From JBKEHD01 sp046710445 (lineage in GTDB: Bacteria; Pseudomonadota; Alphaproteobacteria; Rickettsiales; Midichloriaceae): a stretch of DNA of 37,645 nucleotides. Numbering within the stretch: the stretch's first letter is position 1; every line of letters begins with the position of its first letter. The stretch covers positions 1-37,645 of the forward strand of contig JBKEHD010000008.1 in NCBI GenBank assembly GCA_046710445.1. Reading direction: 5' to 3'. Below are positions 8,067-17,508 of the stretch, piece after piece. A model generated the notes under the pieces. The model saw only the letters and a program-made list of their open reading frames with translations. It was not told where the DNA came from and ran no database searches. Position numbers and translations under genes: made by a program.

Positions 8067-8642
8067 TTACAAACCTCTTCCTCCTCCTTTTTGACCAGAA
8101 GATCTTAATTTTGATACAAATCCTTCTTTATGCGATTCCAAATCTTCAATTTCTTTGTTTGTAAAATCTTTTTCATATTGCGCCCCATCATACTCCCTTG
8201 CAACCTCTATACCCCTAGTTATAACATTAGATATAAAATTCTCTAAACTAGTTTCGCCAGCTAATCTCTCAGGATTTAAAATTTTGTATGCTTCATACAT
8301 AACTTGCTGATATTTTATCCTTTTTTGCTCTTCCGTTAATTCCTCTTCTTTTTCCTCTTCTTCTTCCTTATTTTTATCTTTACCTTTTTTTACACCCAAT
8401 ACTTTTTCCAAAAATATAACCAAAGTCATATCCATATTAGGATTATCCATATTTAATATTAGATACTCTAATAATTTTTGTAATAATTGTTTGTTTTTTA
8501 TCAAATCATCTTGCTCTAAACCTGATTCACCACCCTTTCCACCTTCCAGTTTAGCTTGTAATTTTTTAGCAATAGCTATTGCTTGAGATAAAGTCTTGGG
8601 ATCTAGATCTTCAACTTTCCTAGTATCATTAAAATCCTTCAT
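8067..8642 (-). CDS. Charged hypothetical protein, 191 residues
   Basis: I do not recognise a family. The protein is highly charged. It has a Leu-rich helical part around residues 45-85 (LLQKLLEYLILNMDN, then VIFLEKVLGVKK), a long Lys/Glu tract near 88-105 (KDKNKEEEEEKEEELTEEQK), a second helical part (KILNPERLAGETSLENFISNVITRG) and a basic, glycine-rich end (SSGQKGGGRGL). It has no signal peptide, membrane helix or cysteine. The ATG start is at 8642. It lies between typA and miaB on the same strand with gaps of about 67-90 bases, so co-transcription is plausible. The basic tail could bind nucleic acid; that is conjecture. Confidence 0.75.
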   Translation of the reverse strand: MKDFNDTRKVEDLDPKTLSQAIAIAKKLQAKLEGGKGGESGLEQDDLIKNKQLLQKLLEYLILNMDNPNMDMTLVIFLEKVLGVKKGKDKNKEEEEEKEEELTEEQKRIKYQQVMYEAYKILNPERLAGETSLENFISNVITRGIEVAREYDGAQYEKDFTNKEIEDLESHKEGFVSKLRSSGQKGGGRGL

Positions 8643-8732
8643 AAAAAATCATTTCGCAAAAAAATAAGCATATCAAAATGGTACTGCAATTTTATATATT
8701 TGCAAAGAAATTTAGAATAAAAATAATATAGT

Positions 8733-10541
8733 TTATTTTCTAGATCCTTTTTTTCTTTGGTTAGGACAAAGAATGCTCTTTCTAAGACGAATATTATTGG
8801 GAGTCACCTCTATTAATTCATCGTCCTTTATGTATGATAAAATTTCTTCAAGCGTAAAGTCTCTATGAGGAGTTAATTTAATTTGTTCATCAGTTCCAGA
8901 AGAACGCATGTTACTCAACTGTTTAGGTTTTACCGCATTAACCTCAAGGTCATTTTCTCTATTATGCTCTCCAATAATCATGCCTTCGTATACCTTTGTT
9001 TTTGCTGGAACAAATAAGGTACCTCTACCCTCTAAATTTGCTAACGAATACGAAGTTGTTTCTCCATTGGAATTAGAAATTAAAACTCCATTTCTTCTAG
9101 ACACTATTTCACCTTTAAATAGTTGATAAGAATGAAATATTCTATTTAATATACCAGTTCCCCTTGTATCATTACGAAATTCATTTTGATATCCAATCAA
9201 TCCTCTAGATGGTATATGGAATATCATCCTTACTTTATTACCAGATACAGTTTTCATGTCCTGTAAATCACCTTTTTTAGCAGCTAATTTTTCAATTACT
9301 ACACCACTATGCTCTTCATCAACATCTATTACCGCTTCTTCTATAGGCTCTAAAAGCTTACCAGCTTCATCTTTTTGAAATAATACTCTTGGTCTTGAAA
9401 CGGATAGTTCAAATCCCTCACGTCTCATATTCTCTATCAAAATACCTAATTGTAACTCACCTCTTCCACCTATTTCAAAGTTCTCACCGTTATCTGAGAT
9501 ACTTAGTGAAATAGTGATGTTGCTTTCTGCCTCTTTTTCAAGCCTAGCTAAAATCATCCTTGATGTAACTTTAGATCCATCTTGTCCTGCCAATGGAGAG
9601 TGATTAACACTCAATGTTATCGCCATTGTAGGTGGATCTATAGGTGTTGACTTAATAGCAACAGAAACATCTGGATGACATATAGTATCCGCAACAGATG
9701 TCTTTTCCATGCCTGCAATAGCAACTATATCTCCGGCTCTAGCTTCTTCTATAGGAATTCTTTGTATACCTTTAAATCCAAATAACTTAGTTAATTTACT
9801 ATTTTCAACCAGTTTCCCATCTAAGTTTATTGATTTAACAGCTTCACCAACTTTTGCACATCCAGAATAAACTTTACCAATCAATATTTTTCCTAAAAAT
9901 GAATCAGCAGTTAAAATACTAGATAACATAGAAAATGACTTTGATGAATCAACGTCTGGAGCTGGAACATGATCTTTTACGACTTTAAACAAAGGAGTTA
10001 AATCTTTTCCCACTTCATTAATCTCTGACGCCCATCCACTTCTTCCAGAAGCATATAATATTGGGAAATCTAATTGCGCTTCAGTTGCATCAAGAGAAAA
10101 GAACAATTCGAACACTTCCTCTACAACTTCATCTATACGACTATCAGGTCTATCAACTTTATTAATTACTACTATAGGTTTTAACCCTAAATTCAATGCT
10201 TTAGATAAAACAAACTTTGTCTGAGGCATAGGTCCCTCTGAAGAATCAACAAGCAATACTACCCCATCAACCATAGACAATACTCGCTCTACTTCTCCTC
10301 CGAAATCAGCATGCCCTGGTGTATCTATAATATTATACTTCATGCCATCAAAATTCATTGATGTACATTTCGCTAAAATCGTAATACCTCTCTCTCGCTC
10401 CAAATCATTGGAATCCATAACTCGATCAACAACAGCTTCATTTTCACGAAAAGTTCCAGTTTGTTTTAACATGTTATCAACTAAAGTAGTTTTTCCGTGA
10501 TCAACATGTGCAATTATAGCAATATTACGTATATTAGACAT
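8733..10541 (-). CDS. typA: Ribosome-associated GTPase TypA/BipA
   Basis: A 602-residue translational GTPase that binds the 70S ribosome at the EF-G site and supports ribosome assembly and stress adaptation. GTPase motifs are all present: G1 AHVDHGKT (11-18), G2 in RERGITI, G3 DTPGHADF and G4 NKVDRP. The EF-G-like domains and the TypA-specific C-terminal region follow (PSRGLIGYQNEFRNDTRGTG, then KPKQLSNMRSSGTDE). The length is typical. About 275 bases without a gene separate it from frr, and I see no clear promoter there beyond an isolated TTGACA on the minus strand near 10646. It ends in a short basic tail, LRKSILCPNQRKKGSRK. Confidence 0.97.
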   Translation of the reverse strand: MSNIRNIAIIAHVDHGKTTLVDNMLKQTGTFRENEAVVDRVMDSNDLERERGITILAKCTSMNFDGMKYNIIDTPGHADFGGEVERVLSMVDGVVLLVDSSEGPMPQTKFVLSKALNLGLKPIVVINKVDRPDSRIDEVVEEVFELFFSLDATEAQLDFPILYASGRSGWASEINEVGKDLTPLFKVVKDHVPAPDVDSSKSFSMLSSILTADSFLGKILIGKVYSGCAKVGEAVKSINLDGKLVENSKLTKLFGFKGIQRIPIEEARAGDIVAIAGMEKTSVADTICHPDVSVAIKSTPIDPPTMAITLSVNHSPLAGQDGSKVTSRMILARLEKEAESNITISLSISDNGENFEIGGRGELQLGILIENMRREGFELSVSRPRVLFQKDEAGKLLEPIEEAVIDVDEEHSGVVIEKLAAKKGDLQDMKTVSGNKVRMIFHIPSRGLIGYQNEFRNDTRGTGILNRIFHSYQLFKGEIVSRRNGVLISNSNGETTSYSLANLEGRGTLFVPAKTKVYEGMIIGEHNRENDLEVNAVKPKQLSNMRSSGTDEQIKLTPHRDFTLEEILSYIKDDELIEVTPNNIRLRKSILCPNQRKKGSRK

Positions 10542-10817
10542 AAATTATGTAATTTAATTTTAATTTTTAAATTGACTTCTTCCCCCTCATCCTTTTTGGA
10601 CTTAGATCAAAAATCATAGTAAAAATGCAAGATTTATACTAATTTGTCAATACTTATCTGATTATTTATAAAATTTATAAATCTACATTAGTGGAATTTT
10701 CTGAGCAATATCCATGTGATATCTCTATTAATTTACAATAATCAGCACTTCGATCATCAAGAAAATAATCGCAGCAAGTTTAGCGCATATCAATACTATT
10801 ACGTAATATTTTAAAGA

Positions 10818-11381
10818 TTATATCTTCAATATTTCTTTTGATTTTTCTTCGTATAACTTTGATATCTTCACGATATATTCATCAGTTACTTTTTGTATAT
10901 CTGCAGAATAAGATTTGAAATCATCCTGAGATATATCTTTATCTTTTTCCAATTTTTTATAATGATCTAACCCATTACGCCTTATATTCCTTATAGATAT
11001 TTTGTTTTGTTCAGCATATTCATTTGCTTTTTTAGACAGCTCCTTTCTTCTTTCTCCACTAATCATTGGCAAATTTAACTTTATAACTTGCCCCTCTGTA
11101 TTTGGTGTTAAACCAAGACCAGAATTTAAAATTGCCTTCTCAACACTTTCCACCATCGATTGATCCCATACTTGCACAGTTATGCATTTTGAATCAGGAG
11201 TGGTAACGCTTGCTAATTGATTAATAGGCATCTTATCTCCATAAGCTTCGATTTTAATTTGATCCAATAAATCAGGTGATGCTCTCCCCGTTCTCAAACC
11301 ATTAAATGATTTTTTTAATGAATTTATAGTACTATCCATTTTTTCCTCTAATTGAGGCAATATTTTTAATTCACTTTCCAT
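10818..11381 (-). CDS. frr: Ribosome recycling factor
   Basis: A 187-residue factor that, with EF-G, splits post-termination ribosomes. The family blocks NSLKKSFNGLRTGRASPDLL, VTTPDSKCITVQVWD, KLNLPMISGERRKEL and RNIRRNGLDHYKKLEKDK are all visible, and the length is standard (about 185). It is the last gene of the rpsB-tsf-pyrH-frr operon; its ATG is one base after the pyrH stop. The uppS/cdsA genes that often follow frr in other bacteria are not here. Confidence 0.97.
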   Translation of the reverse strand: MESELKILPQLEEKMDSTINSLKKSFNGLRTGRASPDLLDQIKIEAYGDKMPINQLASVTTPDSKCITVQVWDQSMVESVEKAILNSGLGLTPNTEGQVIKLNLPMISGERRKELSKKANEYAEQNKISIRNIRRNGLDHYKKLEKDKDISQDDFKSYSADIQKVTDEYIVKISKLYEEKSKEILKI

Positions 11382-11382
11382 A

Positions 11383-12090
11383 TTAATTTATTACAGTATA
11401 ATTTCCTTTGTTGTTTAACGCTTTAGCAAATTCTCCTTTTTTATTTATACTAAATATTTTAATAGGCATATTATTGTCACGTGCAAGTGCAATAGCTGTT
11501 GTATCCATAACAGTTAATTTCTTTTGCAACACTTCGTCATATGTCAATTCATCATATTTTTTTGCAGTAGAATCAATTTTTGGATCGGATGTGTATACAC
11601 CATCAACTTTAGTGCCCTTTAATACGTAGCAACAATTCATCTCTATTGCTTTCAAAACAGCCCCTGTATCAGTAGTAAAAAATGGATTTCCTGTACCTGC
11701 AGCAAAAATAACGATTCTACCTTTTTCTAAATGCCTAATAGCTTTTCTTCTGATATATTGCTCGACAATAGTTACTATAGGAATTGCCGAAGCAACTCTA
11801 GTATACAGACCTTTTTGCTCTAATTTACTCTGAAGCGCAATCGCATTTATAACGGTGGCAAGCATCCCCATGTAATCAGCTGTAGCTCTTTCTATACCAA
11901 CATCTGCAACATCAGCTCCCCTGCAAATATTACCACCTCCAACCACTAAACAAACTTCGTATCCTAAATTATAAACCTCTTTAACATCTTGGCAAATTTG
12001 GTCAATGATTGTATTATCATGACCAAATTTCTCATTACCCATCAATGCTTCGCCAGAAATTTTTAGTAATACTCTATTTTGTTTTTTCAT
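11383..12090 (-). CDS. pyrH: UMP kinase
   Basis: A 235-residue bacterial UMP kinase of the amino-acid-kinase fold; it makes UDP from UMP and ATP in pyrimidine nucleotide synthesis. Landmarks: N-terminal RVLLKISGEALMG, CLVVGGGNICRG, ATADYMGMLATVINAIALQ, the FFTTDTGAVLKAIEM block and a C-terminal TVMDTTAIALARDN. All are as expected for PyrH. It is the third gene of the rpsB operon, 9 bases after tsf and 1 base before frr, the order conserved in most bacteria. Confidence 0.97.
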   Translation of the reverse strand: MKKQNRVLLKISGEALMGNEKFGHDNTIIDQICQDVKEVYNLGYEVCLVVGGGNICRGADVADVGIERATADYMGMLATVINAIALQSKLEQKGLYTRVASAIPIVTIVEQYIRRKAIRHLEKGRIVIFAAGTGNPFFTTDTGAVLKAIEMNCCYVLKGTKVDGVYTSDPKIDSTAKKYDELTYDEVLQKKLTVMDTTAIALARDNNMPIKIFSINKKGEFAKALNNKGNYTVIN

Positions 12091-12099
12091 AATTGAGTG

Positions 12100-12972
12100 T
12101 TACTGTGGCGCCTCTATTGAAATCCTAGAAAAACCTGATATTTGAAATTTACAGCCAGTTTCTTTTTCTGCATTTTTCACTACATCACATATTTTTGTTT
12201 TTCCATCCATTACAAAATTTTGCTCTAATAAAACAGATTCATTTATGAATTTTTGTATCCTTCCTTTTACCATTTTTTCTATCACGGCATCAGGCTTACC
12301 ACTCTGCTTAGCTTGCTCTATAAATATTGCTTTTTCATTATCAAGAATCTTTTGATCTAAATCCTCTTTTGTAAGAGAAGCTGGCTTAGTTGCAGCTATA
12401 TGCATAGCGATATTAGTTGCTATTTCAGATACTTTATCATTAAACTCACCTTCGATTCCAACTAAAACACCTACTTTCCCAATATTATCACTAAGTTTGT
12501 TATGTAAATAAGCAATGATTTCACCACTATCTACATGCAACTTTGATAATTTACCAAGAACAATATTTTCTCCTATAACAGCTATATTTTCTGATATTAA
12601 CTCTTGTATGCTTTTCCCATCACTAGATACTCCATCTTTCAAAAAATCCTCAACCGAATTTCCTTTGAAATTATGAGCGCTCTCCACAATTATATTCACA
12701 AGCGATAAGAATTTTTCGTTTTTACCAACAAAATCTGTTTCAGAATTAACTTCCACCATTGTGGCATCTTTTCCATTCAAATAAACTGCTACAACACCTT
12801 CATTAGCAGCCCTATCAGCTTTTTTTTGAACTGAAGATAATCCTTTTTTTCTTAACCATGTTACAGATTCCTCTATATCACCTTTGTTCTCTACAAGTGC
12901 TTCCTTGCAATCCATCATTCCAGAGCCAGTCATGGCCCTTAATTCTTTTATTAAACTTGCATTTATACTCAT
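12100..12972 (-). CDS. tsf: Elongation factor Ts
   Basis: A 290-residue guanine-nucleotide exchange factor for EF-Tu. The N-terminal UBA-like module (ASLIKELRAMTGSGMMDCKE) and the TDFVGKNEKF core motif are present. The start is the ATG at 12972, four bases after the rpsB stop; the frame stays open upstream into the rpsB tail only because that tail is a low-complexity AAA/AAG-rich repeat. It is the second gene of rpsB-tsf-pyrH-frr. Confidence 0.96.
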   Translation of the reverse strand: MSINASLIKELRAMTGSGMMDCKEALVENKGDIEESVTWLRKKGLSSVQKKADRAANEGVVAVYLNGKDATMVEVNSETDFVGKNEKFLSLVNIIVESAHNFKGNSVEDFLKDGVSSDGKSIQELISENIAVIGENIVLGKLSKLHVDSGEIIAYLHNKLSDNIGKVGVLVGIEGEFNDKVSEIATNIAMHIAATKPASLTKEDLDQKILDNEKAIFIEQAKQSGKPDAVIEKMVKGRIQKFINESVLLEQNFVMDGKTKICDVVKNAEKETGCKFQISGFSRISIEAPQ

Positions 12973-12976
12973 GTAA

Positions 12977-13798
12977 TCAACCTTTTTTGTTAATTTCTTC
13001 TTTTTTGTTAATTTCTTTTTTATCAACCACAACTTCCTTTACTTCTTTAGAAACAGCAATTTTCTTTTCACCCGCTTCCACAGAAGCTTTTGCATTAGCT
13101 GCCGATAATGAACTATGTTTAATACCTGCAAGAGCAGCTTCTGAAGCTAATTGACAAAATAATTCTATTGATTTTCTTGAATCATCATTTCCTGGAATAA
13201 TATAATCTACATCATCAGGATTTGAGTTAGTATCAACTACTGCAATGATTTTAATATTAAGTTTTTTAGCCTCTTCAATAGCTATGCAGTGTGTTTTAGT
13301 ATCAATTAAAAATAAAACATCTGGTTTTCCACCCATAGTTCTAATACCACCAATAGCTTCTTCTAACTTATCCCTTTTTCTAGTCATTGTTAGAATTTCT
13401 TTCTTGGTATAATTATCTGTATCTTCTATACATTTTTCATAATTATCTAAAGTTTTTATAGAGTTAGAGATAGTTGCCCAATTTGTAAGCATTCCGCCTA
13501 ACCAACGATGATGCACATAACACTGACCACATTTAGAAGCATTATATTTAACTATATCTCTTGATTGTTTTTTTGTATTTACAAAAAGAATTCTGCCATT
13601 TTGTGCAGCTATAGAATAAATAACTTGCAAAGCTGTATATAGCATAGGTGCAGTTTTTCTTAAATCTATAATATGGGTTTTATCTTTTATCCCATATATA
13701 AATTGTTTCATTTTTGGGTTCCATAGATTTTTTTTATGCCCATAATGCACTCCGGCTTCAAGTAGTGCCTTGATATCAAAATTTGGTTTAAACGTCAT
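12977..13798 (-). CDS. rpsB: 30S ribosomal protein S2
   Basis: A 273-residue S2 protein. Family landmarks: LLEAGVHYGHKKNLWNPKMK, FVNTKKQSRDIVK, HHRWLGGMLTNW, LPDV-type segment KPDVLFLIDT, and VDTNSNPDDVDYIIPGNDD. The C-terminus beyond the S2 core is a low-complexity extension ending in tandem KKEINKKEE units, encoded by an 18-base direct repeat. A strong ribosome binding site (AGGAGAT) precedes the ATG. It heads the operon; a possible promoter lies near 13900. Confidence 0.97.
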   Translation of the reverse strand: MTFKPNFDIKALLEAGVHYGHKKNLWNPKMKQFIYGIKDKTHIIDLRKTAPMLYTALQVIYSIAAQNGRILFVNTKKQSRDIVKYNASKCGQCYVHHRWLGGMLTNWATISNSIKTLDNYEKCIEDTDNYTKKEILTMTRKRDKLEEAIGGIRTMGGKPDVLFLIDTKTHCIAIEEAKKLNIKIIAVVDTNSNPDDVDYIIPGNDDSRKSIELFCQLASEAALAGIKHSSLSAANAKASVEAGEKKIAVSKEVKEVVVDKKEINKKEEINKKG

Positions 13799-13953
13799 AA
13801 TTATCTCCTTTTTTTTGGTTATACTTACGTAAAAATGAAATCAGATGAATAATCAACCAACACCAAAAATATTTCTACGTGATTACTTAATACCGGATAC
13901 TATATAAACTTAATAAAAATTCAATTAAAATTATTTGAAATCAAAAAAAATAT

Positions 13954-13983
13954 TTGTAAGAAGCGATTTTTTAGTATTATAAT
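13954..13983 (+). promoter_or_regulatory. Possible promoter of the host-attachment-family gene
   Basis: TTGTAA (13954-13959), 18-base spacer, perfect TATAAT (13978-13983), ending 34 bases before the ATG at 14018. Confidence 0.45.
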
Positions 13984-14017
13984 TATTATAGAGTACTAAT
14001 TTCAATGGGAGCTTTCA

Positions 14018-14437
14018 ATGACAAATAAGTTAATTTTAGTAATAGATGCCAAATTTGCAAAACTATATACAGCTACTGGATTAAAGATGGAGCAAATGCT
14101 TTCTAAATTTTCTAGCGACGAGTTAATAAACAAACATAAAAAACATCCTGTAAAAGATGGTTTCAATGGTCATGCTGGCGGTTCATCTCACTTCTTTGAT
14201 CCACATACGGATCATAAAGATCTAGATCGAAATGAGTTTGGAAAGAAGATTTTTGAAATAATCATCAATGAAACAAATAACAAAAATTATTCTGAAATCA
14301 TTCTTATAGCTGAACATAAGATGCTTCATATAATGAGAAAACATTTAGCAAATCTCAAGCATATTGACAGGAAAGAAATAGCAAAAGATTTAGTTCATGC
14401 TAAAGATTTACAAATTGAAAAAGTAGCTTTTTCATAA
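14018..14437 (+). CDS. Host attachment protein family (PF10116-like)
   Basis: A 139-residue protein that resembles the family named for an Agrobacterium protein reported to be needed for attachment to host cells; its biochemical role is not established. Matching features are an N-terminal strand LILVIDAKFAKLYTA, a central Gly/His-rich FNGHAGGSSHFFDPHTDHKD, a FGKKIFEIIINE helix, a SEIILIAEHKMLHIMRKHL segment and a terminal KEIAKDLVH. This layout also resembles eRF1-like fold proteins. There is no signal peptide, so a direct surface adhesin is unlikely. It has its own promoter and is convergent with the 256-residue gene. The family call is fairly safe; the function is not. Confidence 0.8.
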   Translation: MTNKLILVIDAKFAKLYTATGLKMEQMLSKFSSDELINKHKKHPVKDGFNGHAGGSSHFFDPHTDHKDLDRNEFGKKIFEIIINETNNKNYSEIILIAEHKMLHIMRKHLANLKHIDRKEIAKDLVHAKDLQIEKVAFS

Positions 14438-14463
14438 ATAGACAACAATAAAAGAAAGGTGGG

Positions 14464-15234
14464 TTATAAATCTCCCTCCTCTTCTTTTACAAAAAAATCA
14501 CTAATATACTCTAATAGTGAATATAAACTATTATCCCAAACATCAAGAATTCCTTCTCTTGCGGTTACTGTATAATTCAGCATAGTATCACGTGTACTAT
14601 CAGTATAATTTAATAAACCAAATTCTGATGTCATTTCACAATACTCATTCTTCTGACAAACCTCCTTTCCCTCTTCATAATAATGATTTGCAAAGTTATA
14701 AAACTTTGCAAAATATGCATCTCTATGACTCTCTCTATCTTGCAATATTTGATGCATCACATCCTTTGCATCCTGACCCTGCACCATAATGGCATAAAAA
14801 GGATGTATAATTTTAATTTTGCTGTATACCAATAGACCACCCTCAACATGTTCCAAAACTTTACTGGCAGATTCTACTCCCACATATGTAGTATGAAAAA
14901 TGGAAGGTAAATGCTTATTTAAAAATAAATGCGCATAATTTTCAGCTGGATGAAGATATTTAGGCACGGCTGTTGTTGCAAAATACTTTACAGTTTGACC
15001 GTATGTTTGCATATTAATAAATTCGTCCCTAAGATAATTTGGATTAATTGTAATATTCTGATTTGAATAATAGCTAGCTGTTGAAGAAGCCTCACCATAG
15101 ATTTTATCAAATAATCTTCCTGCAGAATAGCAGCTTAACTCAATAAATTTTGAAGATATTTCTAAAATAATAAAATATTTAAACGAAAGAACAAATGAAG
15201 ACACCGCGATTCTTCCAATCCCTAATTGCACCAT
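14464..15234 (-). CDS. Hypothetical protein with N-terminal membrane segment, 256 residues
   Basis: I do not recognise a family. The N-terminus has a hydrophobic stretch (residues 8-25, RIAVSSFVLSFKYFIILEI) that could be a signal anchor. The rest is soluble-looking and aromatic-rich, with many Tyr and His residues, two cysteines close together in EVCQKNEYCEM, and an acidic end KEEEGDL. The ATG at 15234 is followed by codons of ordinary composition, and a fair promoter lies 32 bases upstream. It is convergent with the host-attachment gene and divergent from oligopeptidase B. A lineage-specific membrane-anchored or secreted protein is the best guess. Confidence 0.65.
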   Translation of the reverse strand: MVQLGIGRIAVSSFVLSFKYFIILEISSKFIELSCYSAGRLFDKIYGEASSTASYYSNQNITINPNYLRDEFINMQTYGQTVKYFATTAVPKYLHPAENYAHLFLNKHLPSIFHTTYVGVESASKVLEHVEGGLLVYSKIKIIHPFYAIMVQGQDAKDVMHQILQDRESHRDAYFAKFYNFANHYYEEGKEVCQKNEYCEMTSEFGLLNYTDSTRDTMLNYTVTAREGILDVWDNSLYSLLEYISDFFVKEEEGDL

Positions 15235-15265
15235 AAAACATCCAATATACTACACACAAGTCGTA

Positions 15266-15293
15266 TTTATAATAGAATTTTAGAAATAGTAAA
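15266..15293 (-). promoter_or_regulatory. Possible promoter of the 256-residue protein gene
   Basis: Minus strand: TTTACT (15288-15293), 16-base spacer, TATAAA (15266-15271). Confidence 0.4.
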
Positions 15294-15410
15294 GAAAAAA
15301 CATATTAATAATATAAAATTTTGATATAATTTCAGCAAATATCAACTTATGCATAAATTGTTTTTTGGCATGAAGTATTAGTACAAAAAATGTAATATAA
15401 TATTATACAA

Positions 15411-17498
15411 ATGAAAGAAAAAAAATCCCCCCCTAAAGCAAAATCAATTCCAGTAAAATGTAAGAATTTTCATGATGAAAGAGTTGATAATTATTCATGG
15501 CTAAGAGATTCAAATTATCCAAAAGTTCAAACTAAAGAAATTTTAGATTATCTGAATGACGAAAATGATTATGCAAAAGAAATACTATCATCAAATAATA
15601 AGCTTAAGGAAAAAATTTACGAAGAAATAAAAAATAAAATTACTGAAGATGATGAAACTGTACCGGTAAAAAGAGGGGATTATTTATATTATTCTTATAT
15701 AAATAAAGGTATGAATTATTGGGTTCATTCTAGGAAATATAAGTCATTAGAAAGTGAAAAGGAAATAATTCTTGATGAAAATGAATTAGCAAAACAAGAG
15801 TCTTATCTCAATGTAAGAGGTATAAAAGCAAGTCCAAACAATAAATATTTATCTTTTGCCATAGATACTAATGGCAGTGAAATTTTTACAATAAGTATAA
15901 AGGATCTAAAAACAGGTGAATTGCTCAAAGACTCAGTTCCAAATACATTTGGAAGGATAGTATTGAATAAGAGTAACAAAGGGTTTTTCTACGTTCCAAT
16001 AAGCGAAAATTGGCGTGCAAAAAAGGTAAAATATCATGAACTTGGTACAGATTATAAAAATGATCTACTGATATTTGAAGAAAAAGAAGAGACTTTCTCC
16101 GTAAATATTTCCAAAACATGCAGCGAAGATTATCTTATTATAGATAGCTCCAGCAAAGAAGAAAATGAGGTTCATTACATGAATCTGAATAACGATAATT
16201 TCCATTTAAATATATTCGCACCAAGAAAAGAAAATAGATTATATCAGGTAGAAAATCATGAAGATGATTTTTATATATTAACAAATGATCATGGTAATAA
16301 TTTTAGAATTGCAATTGTGAATAAAAATAATACACAAGATGCAAATTGGAAAAATTATATTCAACAAAGTAGCGATAAATATTTGCGAGAATTTCTTATA
16401 TACCAAGAAAATATTGTTATTTTAAGCTCTAACAATAAAACTGGCCTGCATAACATTGAGATTATTAATTTTATAACTAAAGAACAAAAGCAGATAAATT
16501 TTCCAGATAAAAGTTATCATCTAGATATAATATTCACAAGCTACGATTCTGAAGGGTTAAGATTTATCTATAGCTCCCCAAAAACACCGTATATTATCAA
16601 AGAATACAATTTTATCAGCAACGATGAGAGTGTTTTAAAACAAGATAAAATGCCAAGTGATTTCAATTCCGAAGAATACACAGTAGATAGAGTTTATGCC
16701 GTTGCACGAGATGGAGAAAAAATCCCTGTTTCGCTAATATATAAAACATCTTTATTTAATAAATTAGACGGGAATCCTGTTTATTTATATGGTTATGGTT
16801 CATACGGATACTCTGTGCCGGATGGGTTTAGAAAAAGTATTTTTTCCTTAGTAGATAGGGGTTTTATTTATGCAGTTGCTCATATAAGAGGCGGAGATGA
16901 ACTAGGTTATGATTGGTATCAAAAAGCAAAATTTTTGAATAAAAAACACACTTTTTACGATTTTATAGATTCAGCAAAATATTTAATCAAAGAACAATAT
17001 ACTTATCAAGGCAATATCACTATCGCTGGAGGAAGTGCTGGAGGAATGTTAATAGGCTTCTGCATCAATGAAAATCCAGAGCTTTTCAATACTGCTGTTG
17101 CACATGTTCCATTTGTAGATGTTTTAAACACTATGCTAGACGACACCCTACCCTTAACTCCTGGAGAATTTAAAGAATGGGGAAATCCAAAGAATGAAGG
17201 CTATTATAATTATATCAAAAGTTACTCTCCATATGATAATGTAAAAAAACAAAATTACCCCAATATTTTTGTAACTGCAGGATTATATGATCCAAGAGTT
17301 ACATATTGGGAGCCAGCTAAATGGGTAGCAAAATTGAGAGAACACAAACAAAATTCAACAACTATTGTTTTAAAAACAAATATGGATGCTGGTCATGCAG
17401 GTAAATCAGGGCGGTATTTATATATTTGGGAAATAGCAGATGAGTACTCATTCATATTGCAAAATTACAACGAAAAATATATACATAAAATTTTATAA
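15411..17498 (+). CDS. ptrB: Oligopeptidase B (prolyl oligopeptidase family)
   Basis: A cytosolic serine peptidase of 695 residues (E. coli oligopeptidase B is about 686) that cleaves short peptides after Lys or Arg. It has an N-terminal seven-bladed propeller domain (about residues 70-400) that limits substrate size and a C-terminal alpha/beta-hydrolase. The catalytic triad is visible: S542 in GGSAGG, D627 in DPRV and H662 in DAGHAG, each shifted by about ten residues from the E. coli positions. The AHIRGGDELGYDW loop also fits the family. A TATAAT at 15396-15401 lies unusually close to the ATG. The b561 gene follows 11 bases after the stop. In an intracellular bacterium it would supply amino acids from imported peptides; that is inference. 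Confidence 0.95.
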   Translation: MKEKKSPPKAKSIPVKCKNFHDERVDNYSWLRDSNYPKVQTKEILDYLNDENDYAKEILSSNNKLKEKIYEEIKNKITEDDETVPVKRGDYLYYSYINKGMNYWVHSRKYKSLESEKEIILDENELAKQESYLNVRGIKASPNNKYLSFAIDTNGSEIFTISIKDLKTGELLKDSVPNTFGRIVLNKSNKGFFYVPISENWRAKKVKYHELGTDYKNDLLIFEEKEETFSVNISKTCSEDYLIIDSSSKEENEVHYMNLNNDNFHLNIFAPRKENRLYQVENHEDDFYILTNDHGNNFRIAIVNKNNTQDANWKNYIQQSSDKYLREFLIYQENIVILSSNNKTGLHNIEIINFITKEQKQINFPDKSYHLDIIFTSYDSEGLRFIYSSPKTPYIIKEYNFISNDESVLKQDKMPSDFNSEEYTVDRVYAVARDGEKIPVSLIYKTSLFNKLDGNPVYLYGYGSYGYSVPDGFRKSIFSLVDRGFIYAVAHIRGGDELGYDWYQKAKFLNKKHTFYDFIDSAKYLIKEQYTYQGNITIAGGSAGGMLIGFCINENPELFNTAVAHVPFVDVLNTMLDDTLPLTPGEFKEWGNPKNEGYYNYIKSYSPYDNVKKQNYPNIFVTAGLYDPRVTYWEPAKWVAKLREHKQNSTTIVLKTNMDAGHAGKSGRYLYIWEIADEYSFILQNYNEKYIHKIL

Positions 17499-17508
17499 AT
17501 TACCTAAT

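Noticed and set aside
10542..10817. Hidden gene or RNA between typA and frr
   Set aside because: No frame of useful length, tRNA fold or strong hairpin is visible; only an isolated TTGACA on the minus strand without a matching -10.
12858..13154. 98-codon plus-strand frame across the rpsB/tsf junction
   Set aside because: It is antisense to two certain genes and made largely of the complement of the lysine-rich tail.
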